Source: Bacillota bacterium
GTDB lineage: Bacteria > Bacillota > Clostridia > Lachnospirales > CAG-274
Length of the DNA stretch: 6,720 nt
Assembly (NCBI GenBank): GCA_017627115.1
Contig: JAGAHK010000449.1
Coordinates: 1 to 6,720 of the forward strand
Direction of reading: 5' to 3'
Shown here: in pieces, positions 1 through 6,280 of the stretch
Layout of the letters: the number at the start of each line of letters is the position of its first letter
Numbering within the stretch: position 1 is the stretch's first letter
Position numbers and translations under genes: made by a program
Notes under the pieces: generated by a model
Databases searched by the model: none
Told to the model about the DNA's origin: nothing
The model's input: only the letters and a program-made list of their open reading frames with translations

Positions 1-11
1 CAGTTTTTTGA

Positions 12-1526
12 TTATTTTTTTGCTTCCGCTATGTAGATCGTCATTTGATTTTCGGAGGCATTTTTGTTTGCTTGATACTCATATAGCGAAGAAACGAGAT
101 TTTCGAGGTTCGATACATCATTTTTGCTCCATTCAGCGATCCACGACGGCATATTTTCCTTGTCTAAATACTGTTTAAAGTTTATGTTGAGTTTATACAT
201 ACCGTTTGTTTTTGGAAAGTTTGCGGCATTTTCAAAAAGCAGATTGCATATAACGGAGTTTCTTTCGTTGATTACTCTCCATTTTCCCTGCTCTTCAATA
301 GCACCTTCGGCTAAACCTACATTGACAAATTCGTCAATGCTGTCATTATATTTGCGGAACTGATTTCCGTCTGTAATATAAAGCTCGGATGTTACATCAC
401 AATCCAGATCGCTTAATTTTACACCGTCGATAACATTAAACGGTATTTCAAGTTTCAGTTTGCCTGCAAGTGTTTCTTCCCTATTTTTTACCAATGATCT
501 TGCGGCAATATATACAATATTTTCTTTGTATATCGGTGTTTTGACCTTTTTACCTTCTTCGTTGGTCTCTTCGATATACTTATCGGGAGCATTTTTTACG
601 ATGTGTTTTGTGTCTTTTGAAATGTCGGCAAAATTAACCGTTCCCTCGATAGTGTTCAGCATATCTTTGGTGTAATTATCGTTTTTGTCGGTAAAACTGC
701 CTTCCATTTCGTAAATAACATTTGTTTGTATATCTACGCTGCCATCTTCGTTTTCTGTTCTTACCACATCGTATATTTCACCGTTTTCGACAACAGAAAT
801 ATCCTTGTAATTTATGCCCATAATACCGTTGTTGTCAGCGAATATTTCGTAGTTTATATTTTTTGTGACATCCAGCTGCAGCAGTTCCTGCTTTCCGTAA
901 TACTCTATAACATCGGGCTTTTCTTTGAATTTGCTTATCATTTCAGATATGGCAAAATTGCTGCCTGCGGCTATAACAAAGATCGGTTTGCCGCTTGTCT
1001 TGATACCTACCAGCGCAACGGCATTTTCTTTTGCAAGGGCATCGTCTATTATGGCTCTTGCAATACCCGAATAGTCCTTTAACTGACCGTTAAGATTCGT
1101 AACGACTACCGATAACGCTCCCTCGGCGTGCGAGTTAAAAACAGTCTCTACAACATTTTTATTGCTTCCGTTGTATAGTTCTTTGTTTTCCAGCATCTCA
1201 CTGAATTCCGAGGAATCGCTTTGTTCTATTTTTTCATCAGAGATCTTGTTGATATTAAATGTTATGTTTTTTTGTATGCTTATATCGTTAAGTGTACTGT
1301 AGAGTGAGTATATGATGGGAGAAAACTCTTTGGTGTCTATATATCCCGGCATTGAACTACTGCTGTCAATATAAAGATTTATATCGGTCAGCTCACTGTT
1401 GTATGTCTGTGTTTCGTCGTAATAATTAACAAGTTCCTTGTCTGTGGGTATGCTGCTGCATCCTGTCAGCAAAACCGTACATACCAAACAGCAAAAAATC
1501 AGTTTTTTCTTCTTATTCTTATTCAA
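12..1526 (-). CDS. vWA-like secreted lipoprotein of unknown function
   Basis: I do not recognise a named family. The product (504 residues from the TTG start) begins with a lysine-rich stretch (NKNKKKK), a hydrophobic core and the lipobox LLTGC, with Cys at about residue 23, so it should be a lipid-anchored protein on the outer face of the membrane. Just after, at about residues 54-58, IDSSSSM matches the DxSxS metal-site (MIDAS) signature of von Willebrand A domains, and it is followed by alternating hydrophobic strands such as LSVVVTNLNG and AVALVGIKTSG, as expected of a Rossmann-like vWA fold. The rest (about 240-504) is strand-rich with no motif I know. The reading frame extends to an ATG at 1556, but that ATG has no ribosome binding site, whereas AAGGCGG lies 8 nt before TTG 1526 and the signal peptide starts there. 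It has its own promoter, downstream of the kinase gene. The vWA call is moderate; the lipoprotein call is strong. Confidence 0.82.
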   Translation of the reverse strand: MNKNKKKKLIFCCLVCTVLLTGCSSIPTDKELVNYYDETQTYNSELTDINLYIDSSSSMPGYIDTKEFSPIIYSLYSTLNDISIQKNITFNINKISDEKIEQSDSSEFSEMLENKELYNGSNKNVVETVFNSHAEGALSVVVTNLNGQLKDYSGIARAIIDDALAKENAVALVGIKTSGKPIFVIAAGSNFAISEMISKFKEKPDVIEYYGKQELLQLDVTKNINYEIFADNNGIMGINYKDISVVENGEIYDVVRTENEDGSVDIQTNVIYEMEGSFTDKNDNYTKDMLNTIEGTVNFADISKDTKHIVKNAPDKYIEETNEEGKKVKTPIYKENIVYIAARSLVKNREETLAGKLKLEIPFNVIDGVKLSDLDCDVTSELYITDGNQFRKYNDSIDEFVNVGLAEGAIEEQGKWRVINERNSVICNLLFENAANFPKTNGMYKLNINFKQYLDKENMPSWIAEWSKNDVSNLENLVSSLYEYQANKNASENQMTIYIAEAKK

Positions 1527-1534
1527 TAAATACA

Positions 1535-1541
1535 CCGCCTT
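1535..1541 (-). promoter_or_regulatory. RBS deciding the lipoprotein TTG start
   Basis: On the minus strand AAGGCGG ends 8 nt before TTG 1526. It differs from AAGGAGG at one base. The alternative in-frame ATG at 1556 has only AT-rich sequence before it. Starting at TTG also removes ten residues that would precede the basic n-region of the signal peptide. Confidence 0.65.
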
Positions 1542-1546
1542 AAATA

Positions 1547-1568
1547 TATCCGGCATAATATCCGGATA
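1547..1568 (-). promoter_or_regulatory. 7-bp inverted repeat in the lipoprotein 5' UTR
   Basis: TATCCGG and CCGGATA are perfect inverted arms (1547-1553 and 1562-1568) around an 8-nt loop. In the minus-strand mRNA this hairpin lies about 5 nt upstream of the AAGGCGG ribosome binding site and holds the unused ATG in its loop. It could modulate translation, or be an operator in DNA form. Function is inferred only. Confidence 0.35.
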
Positions 1569-1662
1569 AAATTTTTTGTTTTTTTATAAAAAATATCAAT
1601 TTTTTTTCGAAAACAGATTTTTTTGTAAAAAAATATAATAACTTGCATAACTTATCGCTATA

Positions 1663-1691
1663 ATTATAACACTTATATTTATAGTAGTCAA
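1663..1691 (-). promoter_or_regulatory. sigma-A-type promoter of the lipoprotein gene
   Basis: On the minus strand the -35 box TTGACT (1686-1691) and the perfect -10 box TATAAT (1663-1668) are separated by exactly 17 bp. Transcription would start near 1656, giving an AT-rich leader of about 130 nt before the TTG start. This is the best promoter match in the window and indicates that the lipoprotein is transcribed independently of the kinase gene, which has its own terminator upstream. Confidence 0.8.
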
Positions 1692-1780
1692 TAATTTAAC
1701 AAATTTTTTTTATGCTTACATAGTATATCTTTTTAGGTAAAATTTGGTACGCCCGCAGCGGAAAATGTTGAATTTTTGTG

Positions 1781-1808
1781 AAAAAAGGCTGTATCCGAAG
1801 ACACAGCC
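1781..1808 (-). terminator. rho-independent terminator of the kinase gene
   Basis: Read on the minus strand, GGCTGTGTC and GATACAGCC pair over 9 bp (one G-U) around a TTCG loop, giving the very stable cUUCGg tetraloop. Six T residues follow directly. It starts 13 nt after the kinase stop codon and separates the kinase transcript from the lipoprotein promoter. Confidence 0.9.
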
Positions 1809-1821
1809 GAAAATGGAGTCA

Positions 1822-2994
1822 TTATTCGATTTTTTTATAATATCCCGAAATGCTTTGTCTGCCAAATGGGCAGGGAATATCGTTTTCGGAAACAAATATC
1901 CCGTTATCATAGATGAATAATGTTATTTTATATGTACCTTTTGAAGTATCGGTCGTATAGATCGCGGTCTGTTTGTTTTCAAGTGTCAGTTTGCCGCCGA
2001 GAAGGTTTGTTTTTAAGCCGTTGTCGTAAGTTACGGCAGTGAAAGAAAGAGCGTTGTTATAGCTTATCTCGATCTCGGAATCGTTTTCCGATATATACTT
2101 TCCGCACCAAAGGGTCTTAATTTCCTTTTTATCATAGCTTTGGCGGGCTAAAATCCTGTTTTCCTGTTCTTCGGTCAGGGTTATAAAACCTCCGTCCCGA
2201 AAAAGCAGTATAAGATCGTCGCGAAAAACGGGATCGTTGTAATATGTATTATATGCCATTGCAAAAATGCAGACAGCTGCTGTTGCCGTGATCAGCAAAG
2301 GTCTGTATTTTCTGAGATATATGGCACGTTTTACCGAATTTGCTGTTTTATACCTGTCCTTTGGGGCGAAAGACAGACATTTTTTTATGATCTTTCGGTA
2401 TTTGCTTTTTTTGCCGGATATAAGCTGCATGGTAACACCCAAAGCATAGATATCCGAGCGGCTGTCTGTCTGTGAAAAACCGTATTGTTCGGGTGGTGCA
2501 AAGCCTTTTGTGCCAAGCAGAACGGTGTCATTCAGAGTGCCTTGCTTGACCTCTCTTGAAGCGTCAAAGTCCACAAGTTTAATTTTTCCGTTTGAGAGCA
2601 TGATATTGGACGGTTTGAGATCGCGATGGACTATGCCGTTTTTATGCAGTACCGACAATGCACTGCACAGTCCGAGAAAAATTTTTTCGCTATCTTTATC
2701 GTTAAAGGTTTTCACGCTGTCAAGCTGTGCCTGTAAGGTCACGCCCCGAATTTCTTCTTCAATGACAACAGTCTCGTTTTTGTCGTAGTGAAGATAATAG
2801 ATCTCGGGCAGGTATTCACTTTTGATATTTTTTGTTTTTTCAAAAACATCAATGTATCTGTTTATACGCTTATAACGGCAGTATTCACCTGTCTGCTTAT
2901 CCCTGAGCAGCAGTATGGTTTTATCGTTATTATCGCAGATAGTGCTTATCTTTTCATATTTATATTCAAGATATTCCGATATTTCGGGTCTCAT
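1822..2994 (-). CDS. membrane Hanks-type serine/threonine protein kinase
   Basis: This 390-residue protein would phosphorylate Ser/Thr on cytoplasmic targets in response to an outside signal. The kinase domain spans about residues 12-225: YCRYKRI holds the likely ATP-binding Lys42, HRDLKPSN (123-130) is the catalytic loop with Asp125, DFD (142-144) is the metal-binding motif, GTKGFAPPEQ (161-170) is the activation-segment end, and SDIYALG (180-186) and Arg214 are the usual structural residues. The glycine-rich loop is not recognisable, and the domain has DFD where DFG is usual. A single membrane helix lies at about 232-248 (PLLITATAAVCIFAMAY). The last 140 residues would be outside the cell: no PASTA repeats, but a beta-rich domain with two Cys (297, 375) and a GYYKK end. 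AAAAGGGGG lies 5 nt before the ATG. Its upstream neighbour is a divergent HTH gene 72 bp away; downstream is a terminator. Kinase identity is secure; substrate and ligand are unknown. Confidence 0.93.
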   Translation of the reverse strand: MRPEISEYLEYKYEKISTICDNNDKTILLLRDKQTGEYCRYKRINRYIDVFEKTKNIKSEYLPEIYYLHYDKNETVVIEEEIRGVTLQAQLDSVKTFNDKDSEKIFLGLCSALSVLHKNGIVHRDLKPSNIMLSNGKIKLVDFDASREVKQGTLNDTVLLGTKGFAPPEQYGFSQTDSRSDIYALGVTMQLISGKKSKYRKIIKKCLSFAPKDRYKTANSVKRAIYLRKYRPLLITATAAVCIFAMAYNTYYNDPVFRDDLILLFRDGGFITLTEEQENRILARQSYDKKEIKTLWCGKYISENDSEIEISYNNALSFTAVTYDNGLKTNLLGGKLTLENKQTAIYTTDTSKGTYKITLFIYDNGIFVSENDIPCPFGRQSISGYYKKIE

Positions 2995-3004
2995 AAGATC
3001 CCCC

Positions 3005-3033
3005 TTTTCAAATTCTTTTTATTATGTTATCAT
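3005..3033 (+). promoter_or_regulatory. candidate promoter of the 3067 HTH gene
   Basis: TTTTCA (3005-3010, 4 of 6 matches to the -35 consensus) and TATCAT (3028-3033, 5 of 6 to the -10) are 17 bp apart, predicting a start near 3040. The 72-bp gap must also hold the divergent kinase promoter, for which only weak boxes are visible on the minus strand (TTGCGT at 3047-3052 with TAACAT at 3024-3029). The two promoters would overlap, which would allow joint control. Confidence 0.4.
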
Positions 3034-3066
3034 AAAGACAGCGATTACGCAAGAGGAGGTATTTTA

Positions 3067-3492
3067 ATGGAAAAGACTACGGACGAATTGAATAACGAGC
3101 TTAAAGAAGCGACCGATATACGCAGTTTTATTGCAAACAACGAAAACGAACTTATATCAAAAAAAATTTCGGCTTTGCTCAATGAACTGATAGAAAGAAA
3201 AAAATTAAAAAAGTCGCAGATAATTGAGTCGGCCAATCTGCACAAAAGCTATGCCTATGAAATATTCAGCGGAAAAAAAGACAATCCGTCAAGGGATGTG
3301 ATGATCCGCATAGCCATTGCAATGGGGCTTGATCTGGAGGAGACCCAGATGCTGCTTAAATATTCGCAGCTGCCGCAGCTTTATGCAAGAAACAACCGCG
3401 ACAGTGTTATAATTTACGCTATAAACAATAAAAAGAATGTTATGAAATGTAATGAACTTCTTGAGGAACTGGGGAATATGGCGTTGGAATGA
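3067..3492 (+). CDS. helix-turn-helix regulator next to the kinase
   Basis: The 141-residue product has an acidic N-terminal helix region (1-35), then an XRE-like DNA-binding segment at about 35-100: SALLNELIERKKLKKSQIIE, a likely recognition stretch ANLHKSYAYEIFSGKK, then SRDVMIRIAIAMGLDLEETQ. The C-terminal tail (PQLYARNNRDSVIIYAINN...) is unlike classical Cro/cI proteins but fits, from memory, a Clostridia HTH family with an NPSRD and RRD-type tail. The ATG at 3067 is preceded 6 nt away by AGGAGGT (3054-3060). The frame is open further upstream, to 2788, but that part is antisense to the kinase and has no ribosome binding site. The divergent arrangement with the kinase suggests a shared regulatory region and perhaps a functional pair. 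No cofactor domain is seen. Confidence 0.85.
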   Translation: MEKTTDELNNELKEATDIRSFIANNENELISKKISALLNELIERKKLKKSQIIESANLHKSYAYEIFSGKKDNPSRDVMIRIAIAMGLDLEETQMLLKYSQLPQLYARNNRDSVIIYAINNKKNVMKCNELLEELGNMALE

Positions 3493-3591
3493 TATCGGGA
3501 TAATAATTGAGATCATCGGAAAAATATATCGCTAAAGCGAAAAAATCCATTGTTATATCTGTAAATATTATGAAAAAAATCTGATAACCTA

Positions 3592-3603
3592 TCTCTATAG
3601 AGA
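3592..3603. promoter_or_regulatory. perfect 12-bp palindrome, candidate operator
   Basis: TCTCTATAGAGA reads the same on both strands and overlaps the start of the AAAGGAG ribosome binding site (3603-3609) of the following XRE gene. Dimeric XRE regulators commonly repress their own genes through such dyads, so autoregulation is a reasonable guess. No confident -35/-10 pair was found in 3493-3591; an extended -10 like TGTTATATC (3551-3559) is the best candidate. Confidence 0.4.
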
Positions 3604-3618
3604 AAGGAGCGTGTATTT

Positions 3619-3912
3619 ATGGATGTTGGCAAACGTATAACTTATTTCAGGGAACAGCGTGGCCTTACGACCAATAAACTTGCAAACCGCGCGGGGATAT
3701 CCCAAAGTTTTATTCGTGATGTGGAATTATCGCAAAAGGGCATAACCGTTGATAATCTTGAAGTATTATGCGATACACTCGGTATAACCCTTTACGATTT
3801 TTTTGAACCGCCAAGTGATGACAATGAGACCGATAAGGAATTGATAAAGCAGATAAACAGGCTGACGGTCGAGCAAAAAACAAGGCTCGCCGAATTTTTG
3901 AGACTAATATGA
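3619..3912 (+). CDS. SinR-like XRE-family transcriptional regulator
   Basis: This complete 97-residue protein has a classical XRE helix-turn-helix at about residues 6-62: GKRITYFREQRGLTTNKLAN, recognition helix region SQSFIRDVELSQKGI, then NLEVLCDTLGITLYDFFEP. A short linker (PPSDDNETD) leads to a helical tail (KELIKQINRLTVEQKTRLAEFLRLI) resembling the dimerisation helices of SinR-type proteins. It should bind DNA as a dimer in the cytoplasm; targets are unknown. AAAGGAG lies 9 nt before the ATG. It follows the 3067 HTH gene after 126 bp with no terminator between them, so read-through is possible, but it is not closely coupled. The converging gene on its right is the truncated deacetylase. 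Confidence 0.88.
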   Translation: MDVGKRITYFREQRGLTTNKLANRAGISQSFIRDVELSQKGITVDNLEVLCDTLGITLYDFFEPPSDDNETDKELIKQINRLTVEQKTRLAEFLRLI

Positions 3913-4004
3913 AGCGATCATAGTTTTCAAAGCAACAGCAAACCTTGTCGGAAATTATTATAACAAAGTTTTGGCGTATTGTGGTACGCTGTCGGCGTAA
4001 TCGC

Positions 4005-4028
4005 AAAAAATCTGCCGGATATTACCGG
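4005..4028 (-). terminator. weak candidate terminator after the deacetylase
   Basis: On the minus strand CCGG and CCGG pair over only 4 bp around a 6-nt loop that includes part of the stop codon, followed 4 nt later by six T residues. The stem is short, so termination would be inefficient. Confidence 0.3.
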
Positions 4029-4642
4029 AACAAGCGGGAACACATTCCTATATGCATGGGAATAAGCCTTTGTGCATCAGTATAGGATGTATCCACATCC
4101 CACTGTATGGGGTAATAACCGCATTCCTTTGCGGCATTCAACACCGTATCATTGTATTCGCCAAAAGGCGGACGGTATAAAAAAGCATCATAGCCGAGCA
4201 AGGCCTTTATCTTGTCATGACAGGCCATAATGTTTTCTTTGTTTTGTTCAAGGGACAACTGTGAACTGTGTGGGTGGGTGTTGCTGTGGTTTCCTATATC
4301 GTGACCCGCTTCATATATTTTTTTGACCTCATCGGGATATTTGTCTACCCAATAGCCGCAAAGGAAAAAAGTGGCTTTGACATCATTCTTTTTAAGAATA
4401 TCAAGCAGAGTGTCGGTGTCATCTGCTCCCCAGGCTGCATCAAAGCTCACCGCAACTTTTTTCTCGCCTTTTGTGTCAACGCAGTAAATGGGCAGCTGTT
4501 TTTTTGCGGCGGCGGTCGGTGCGGCAGGGTGGAGCAAGCTCTGAACAGCGGGGCGCACTATGCCTGCGGTGAGCGCATATACAAAAAATACGCTCAATGC
4601 GGCAATAACAACACGTTTTTTTAAAATAAGCTTTTTAAACAT
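4022..4642 (-). pseudogene. polysaccharide deacetylase, C-terminally truncated
   Basis: The 206-residue product belongs to the CE4 (NodB-like) family, close to the PdaB-like branch that removes acetyl groups from cell-wall sugars. Basic residues and a membrane segment (about 11-30, VVIAALSVFFVYALTAGIV) anchor it outside the cell. Motif 1 is VSFDAAWGADDT (about 64-75), motif 2 is NHSNTHPH with the metal-binding histidines (about 117-124), and motif 3 is RPPFGEYND (about 157-165). After QWDVD the family normally continues about 55 more residues with a Trp motif and the catalytic LxH motif. Here a 21-residue unrelated tail follows and then a stop, and no other frame supplies the missing part. 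It is probably inactive. The ATG at 4642 has GGAGG (4648-4652) 5 nt upstream; the open frame up to 4735 lacks such a site. The family call is firm; the pseudogene call is an inference. Confidence 0.78.
4042..4090 (-). repeat. imperfect long hairpin at the deacetylase truncation
   Basis: ACATTCCTATA (4042-4052) pairs with TATAGGATGT (4081-4090) with one bulged base, and TGCA (4053-4056) pairs with TGCA (4073-4076) across a 4-nt bulge, leaving a 16-nt loop. That gives 14 base pairs. The hairpin begins within three codons after the conserved QWDVD sequence, exactly where similarity to the deacetylase family ends. Confidence 0.45.
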
Positions 4643-4653
4643 AAAAACCTCCG

Positions 4654-4678
4654 TATATTTGCTGTATATGCAAATATA
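4654..4678. promoter_or_regulatory. 9-bp perfect inverted repeat before the deacetylase RBS
   Basis: TATATTTGC (4654-4662) and GCAAATATA (4670-4678) are perfect inverted arms with a 7-nt spacer. The repeat ends one base from the deacetylase GGAGG (4648-4652), and two further pairs, interrupted by one mismatch, would reach into that site. It could be a dimeric operator or a leader hairpin limiting ribosome access. No clear promoter for the deacetylase was found upstream. Confidence 0.5.
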
Positions 4679-4721
4679 TGGAGATTTTTTTGTGAATATT
4701 CGGTTTTTTGTGCGAAAGCTA

Positions 4722-4751
4722 TTGACAATAATCATAACTAACCGTTAAAAT
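4722..4751 (+). promoter_or_regulatory. sigma-A-type promoter of the hydrogenase gene
   Basis: A perfect -35 box TTGACA (4722-4727) and TAAAAT (4746-4751, 5 of 6 to the -10 consensus) are 18 bp apart. Transcription would start near 4758, giving a leader of about 75 nt. The leader contains a weak AT-only inverted repeat (TTATTC 4778-4783, GAATAA 4794-4799). No Rex-type dyad is obvious. Confidence 0.6.
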
Positions 4752-4818
4752 AAAATTGAAACCTTTTTAAAAGAATATTATTCCTATTTATAAGAATAAA
4801 AAACTTACCCCGTTTTTT

Positions 4819-4827
4819 AAAGGAGGT
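4819..4827 (+). promoter_or_regulatory. strong RBS of the hydrogenase gene
   Basis: AAAGGAGGT is a near-complete anti-16S match ending 6 nt before the ATG at 4834, consistent with high expression. Confidence 0.85.
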
Positions 4828-4833
4828 CAATTA

Positions 4834-6279
4834 ATGTTTGCTGATGAAAATGTTATAAAAATAAAACACGAGGTGCTTTATCGCGTTGCAAAAGCGGCTT
4901 TTGACGGTGAGCTTGAAGAAAAACGCGATCATCTGCCATTTGAGATAATCCCCGGGCCCACACCGCAGTTTCGCTGCTGTGTATATAAGGAGCGCGAGAT
5001 AATACGTCAGCGTATCCGTTTGGTCGAGGGCAAGGCGCCGGGATCCGTGGATGACGGCAATATCATGCAGGTAATAAGTTCGGCGTGCGAGGACTGCCCT
5101 ATATCGAGTTATGTAGTTACCGATAACTGCCAGAACTGTCTCGGCAAGGCTTGTATAAATGCCTGCCGTTTCGGTGCCATAACAGCAGGCGAGACACGCT
5201 CAAAGATAGACCCCGTAAAATGTAAGGAATGCGGTATGTGTGCAAAATCCTGCCCCTACAATGCTATCGCTTATCTTAAAAGACCGTGTAAATCGGCTTG
5301 TCCCGTTGATGCTATCACATATGATGAAAACGGTATCTCAATAATCGACGAGAAAAAGTGCATACGCTGCGGTCTTTGCATACATCGCTGTCCGTTCGGC
5401 GCTATCGGTTCAAAAACCTTTATTATAGATGTTATCAACGCCATCAAGTCGGATAAGCACGTTTATGCTATGCTTGCGCCTGCTACCGAAGGTCAGTTCG
5501 GCGAGAGCATCACAATGGAAAGCTGGAGAAATGCCGTTAAAAAAGTCGGTTTTGACGAATTTGTCGAGGTAGGTCTCGGCGGTGATATGACTACCGCTTC
5601 CGAGGGTGACGAATGGGCGGAGGCTTATAAAGAAGGCAAGAAGAAAACCACTTCCTGCTGTCCCGCTTTCGTGAATATGGTACGCAAACACTATCCCGAG
5701 CTTATAGATAATGTTTCGACCACCGTTTCACCAATGTGCGCGGTATCGCGAATGATAAAAGCCAAAGATCCCGATGCCTATACGGTATTCATCGGCCCCT
5801 GTATCTCCAAAAAGTCCGAGGCTGCCGAGCATAATATCGAGGGCAATGCAGATGCGGTCCTTACATACAGCGAGATAAGGGCTATAATGCGTGCAAAGAA
5901 TGTCGAGCTTGAACCTGCCGAAAACACATATCAGGAGTCCAGCGTATACGGCAAGCGTTTCGGCAATGCGGGCGGCGTTACAAATTCCGTATTGCAGTAC
6001 CTTAAAGAGACGGATCAGGAGATGGAAGCGACAGTATTTAAGGCAAACGGTGCGGCAGAATGTAAAAAAGGTCTGCTTCTTCTGCGTTCGGGCAAACTTC
6101 CCGAGGATTTTATGGAGGGTATGGTCTGCGAGGGCGGCTGTGTTGGCGGTCCCAGCAGCTACGAGGAACAGCTTAAAGCAAGAAAAGCCCGCGATAAACT
6201 TATTGATAAAGCCGATTCAAGGCTTATCAGCGAAAATCTTACAAATTACGATTTGGATTCATTCTCAATGCACAGATGA
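4834..6279 (+). CDS. monomeric [FeFe] hydrogenase, group B-like
   Basis: This 481-residue cytoplasmic iron-sulfur enzyme would interconvert protons and H2 with electrons from ferredoxin, as in fermentative Clostridia. The N-terminal part carries many cluster cysteines: C85/C88, C99/C102/C107/C111, the ferredoxin motif CKECGMCAKSCP (C130, 133, 136, 140), C152/C156 and CIRCGLCIHRCP (C176, 179, 182, 186). The H-cluster domain follows: L1 TSCCPAF (273-279), L2 GPCISKKSE (321-329, with C323 and Lys326) and L3 MVCEGGCVGGP (430-440, with C432 and C436). These replace the TSCCPGW, MPCxxKxxE and GGCxxGGG forms of classical group A enzymes and fit group B as I remember it. Four H-cluster ligand cysteines are present, so the enzyme looks intact. 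It is a single gene with its own promoter and terminator, with no NADH-linked subunits or maturases next to it. Base composition is richer in GC than the left part, as for a well-expressed gene. The electron partner and in vivo direction are unknown. Confidence 0.94.
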   Translation: MFADENVIKIKHEVLYRVAKAAFDGELEEKRDHLPFEIIPGPTPQFRCCVYKEREIIRQRIRLVEGKAPGSVDDGNIMQVISSACEDCPISSYVVTDNCQNCLGKACINACRFGAITAGETRSKIDPVKCKECGMCAKSCPYNAIAYLKRPCKSACPVDAITYDENGISIIDEKKCIRCGLCIHRCPFGAIGSKTFIIDVINAIKSDKHVYAMLAPATEGQFGESITMESWRNAVKKVGFDEFVEVGLGGDMTTASEGDEWAEAYKEGKKKTTSCCPAFVNMVRKHYPELIDNVSTTVSPMCAVSRMIKAKDPDAYTVFIGPCISKKSEAAEHNIEGNADAVLTYSEIRAIMRAKNVELEPAENTYQESSVYGKRFGNAGGVTNSVLQYLKETDQEMEATVFKANGAAECKKGLLLLRSGKLPEDFMEGMVCEGGCVGGPSSYEEQLKARKARDKLIDKADSRLISENLTNYDLDSFSMHR

Positions 6280-6280
6280 T

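Noticed and set aside
1716..1910. 64-residue minus-strand open frame
   Set aside because: It overlaps the kinase 3' end and its terminator, and has no recognisable protein features.
2788..3066. Upstream extension of the 141-residue HTH frame
   Set aside because: It is antisense to the kinase gene, has no ribosome binding site, and the ATG at 3067 has an excellent one.
3529..3546. Terminator after the 3067 HTH gene at the small dyad TCGCTAAAGCGA
   Set aside because: The stem is short and followed by A residues, not T, on the plus strand.
3710..4006. 98-residue minus-strand open frame opposite the SinR-like gene
   Set aside because: A shadow of the real plus-strand gene, arginine-rich and without motifs; it does not contain the missing deacetylase end.
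4643..4735. 31-residue N-terminal extension of the deacetylase
   Set aside because: No ribosome binding site, and it overlaps the inverted repeat and the hydrogenase -35 box. The membrane anchor begins after ATG 4642.
4722..4833. Rex-type redox operator or riboswitch before the hydrogenase
   Set aside because: No TTGTTAA...TTAACAA dyad is visible, and the 75-nt leader is AT-rich with no recognisable aptamer.
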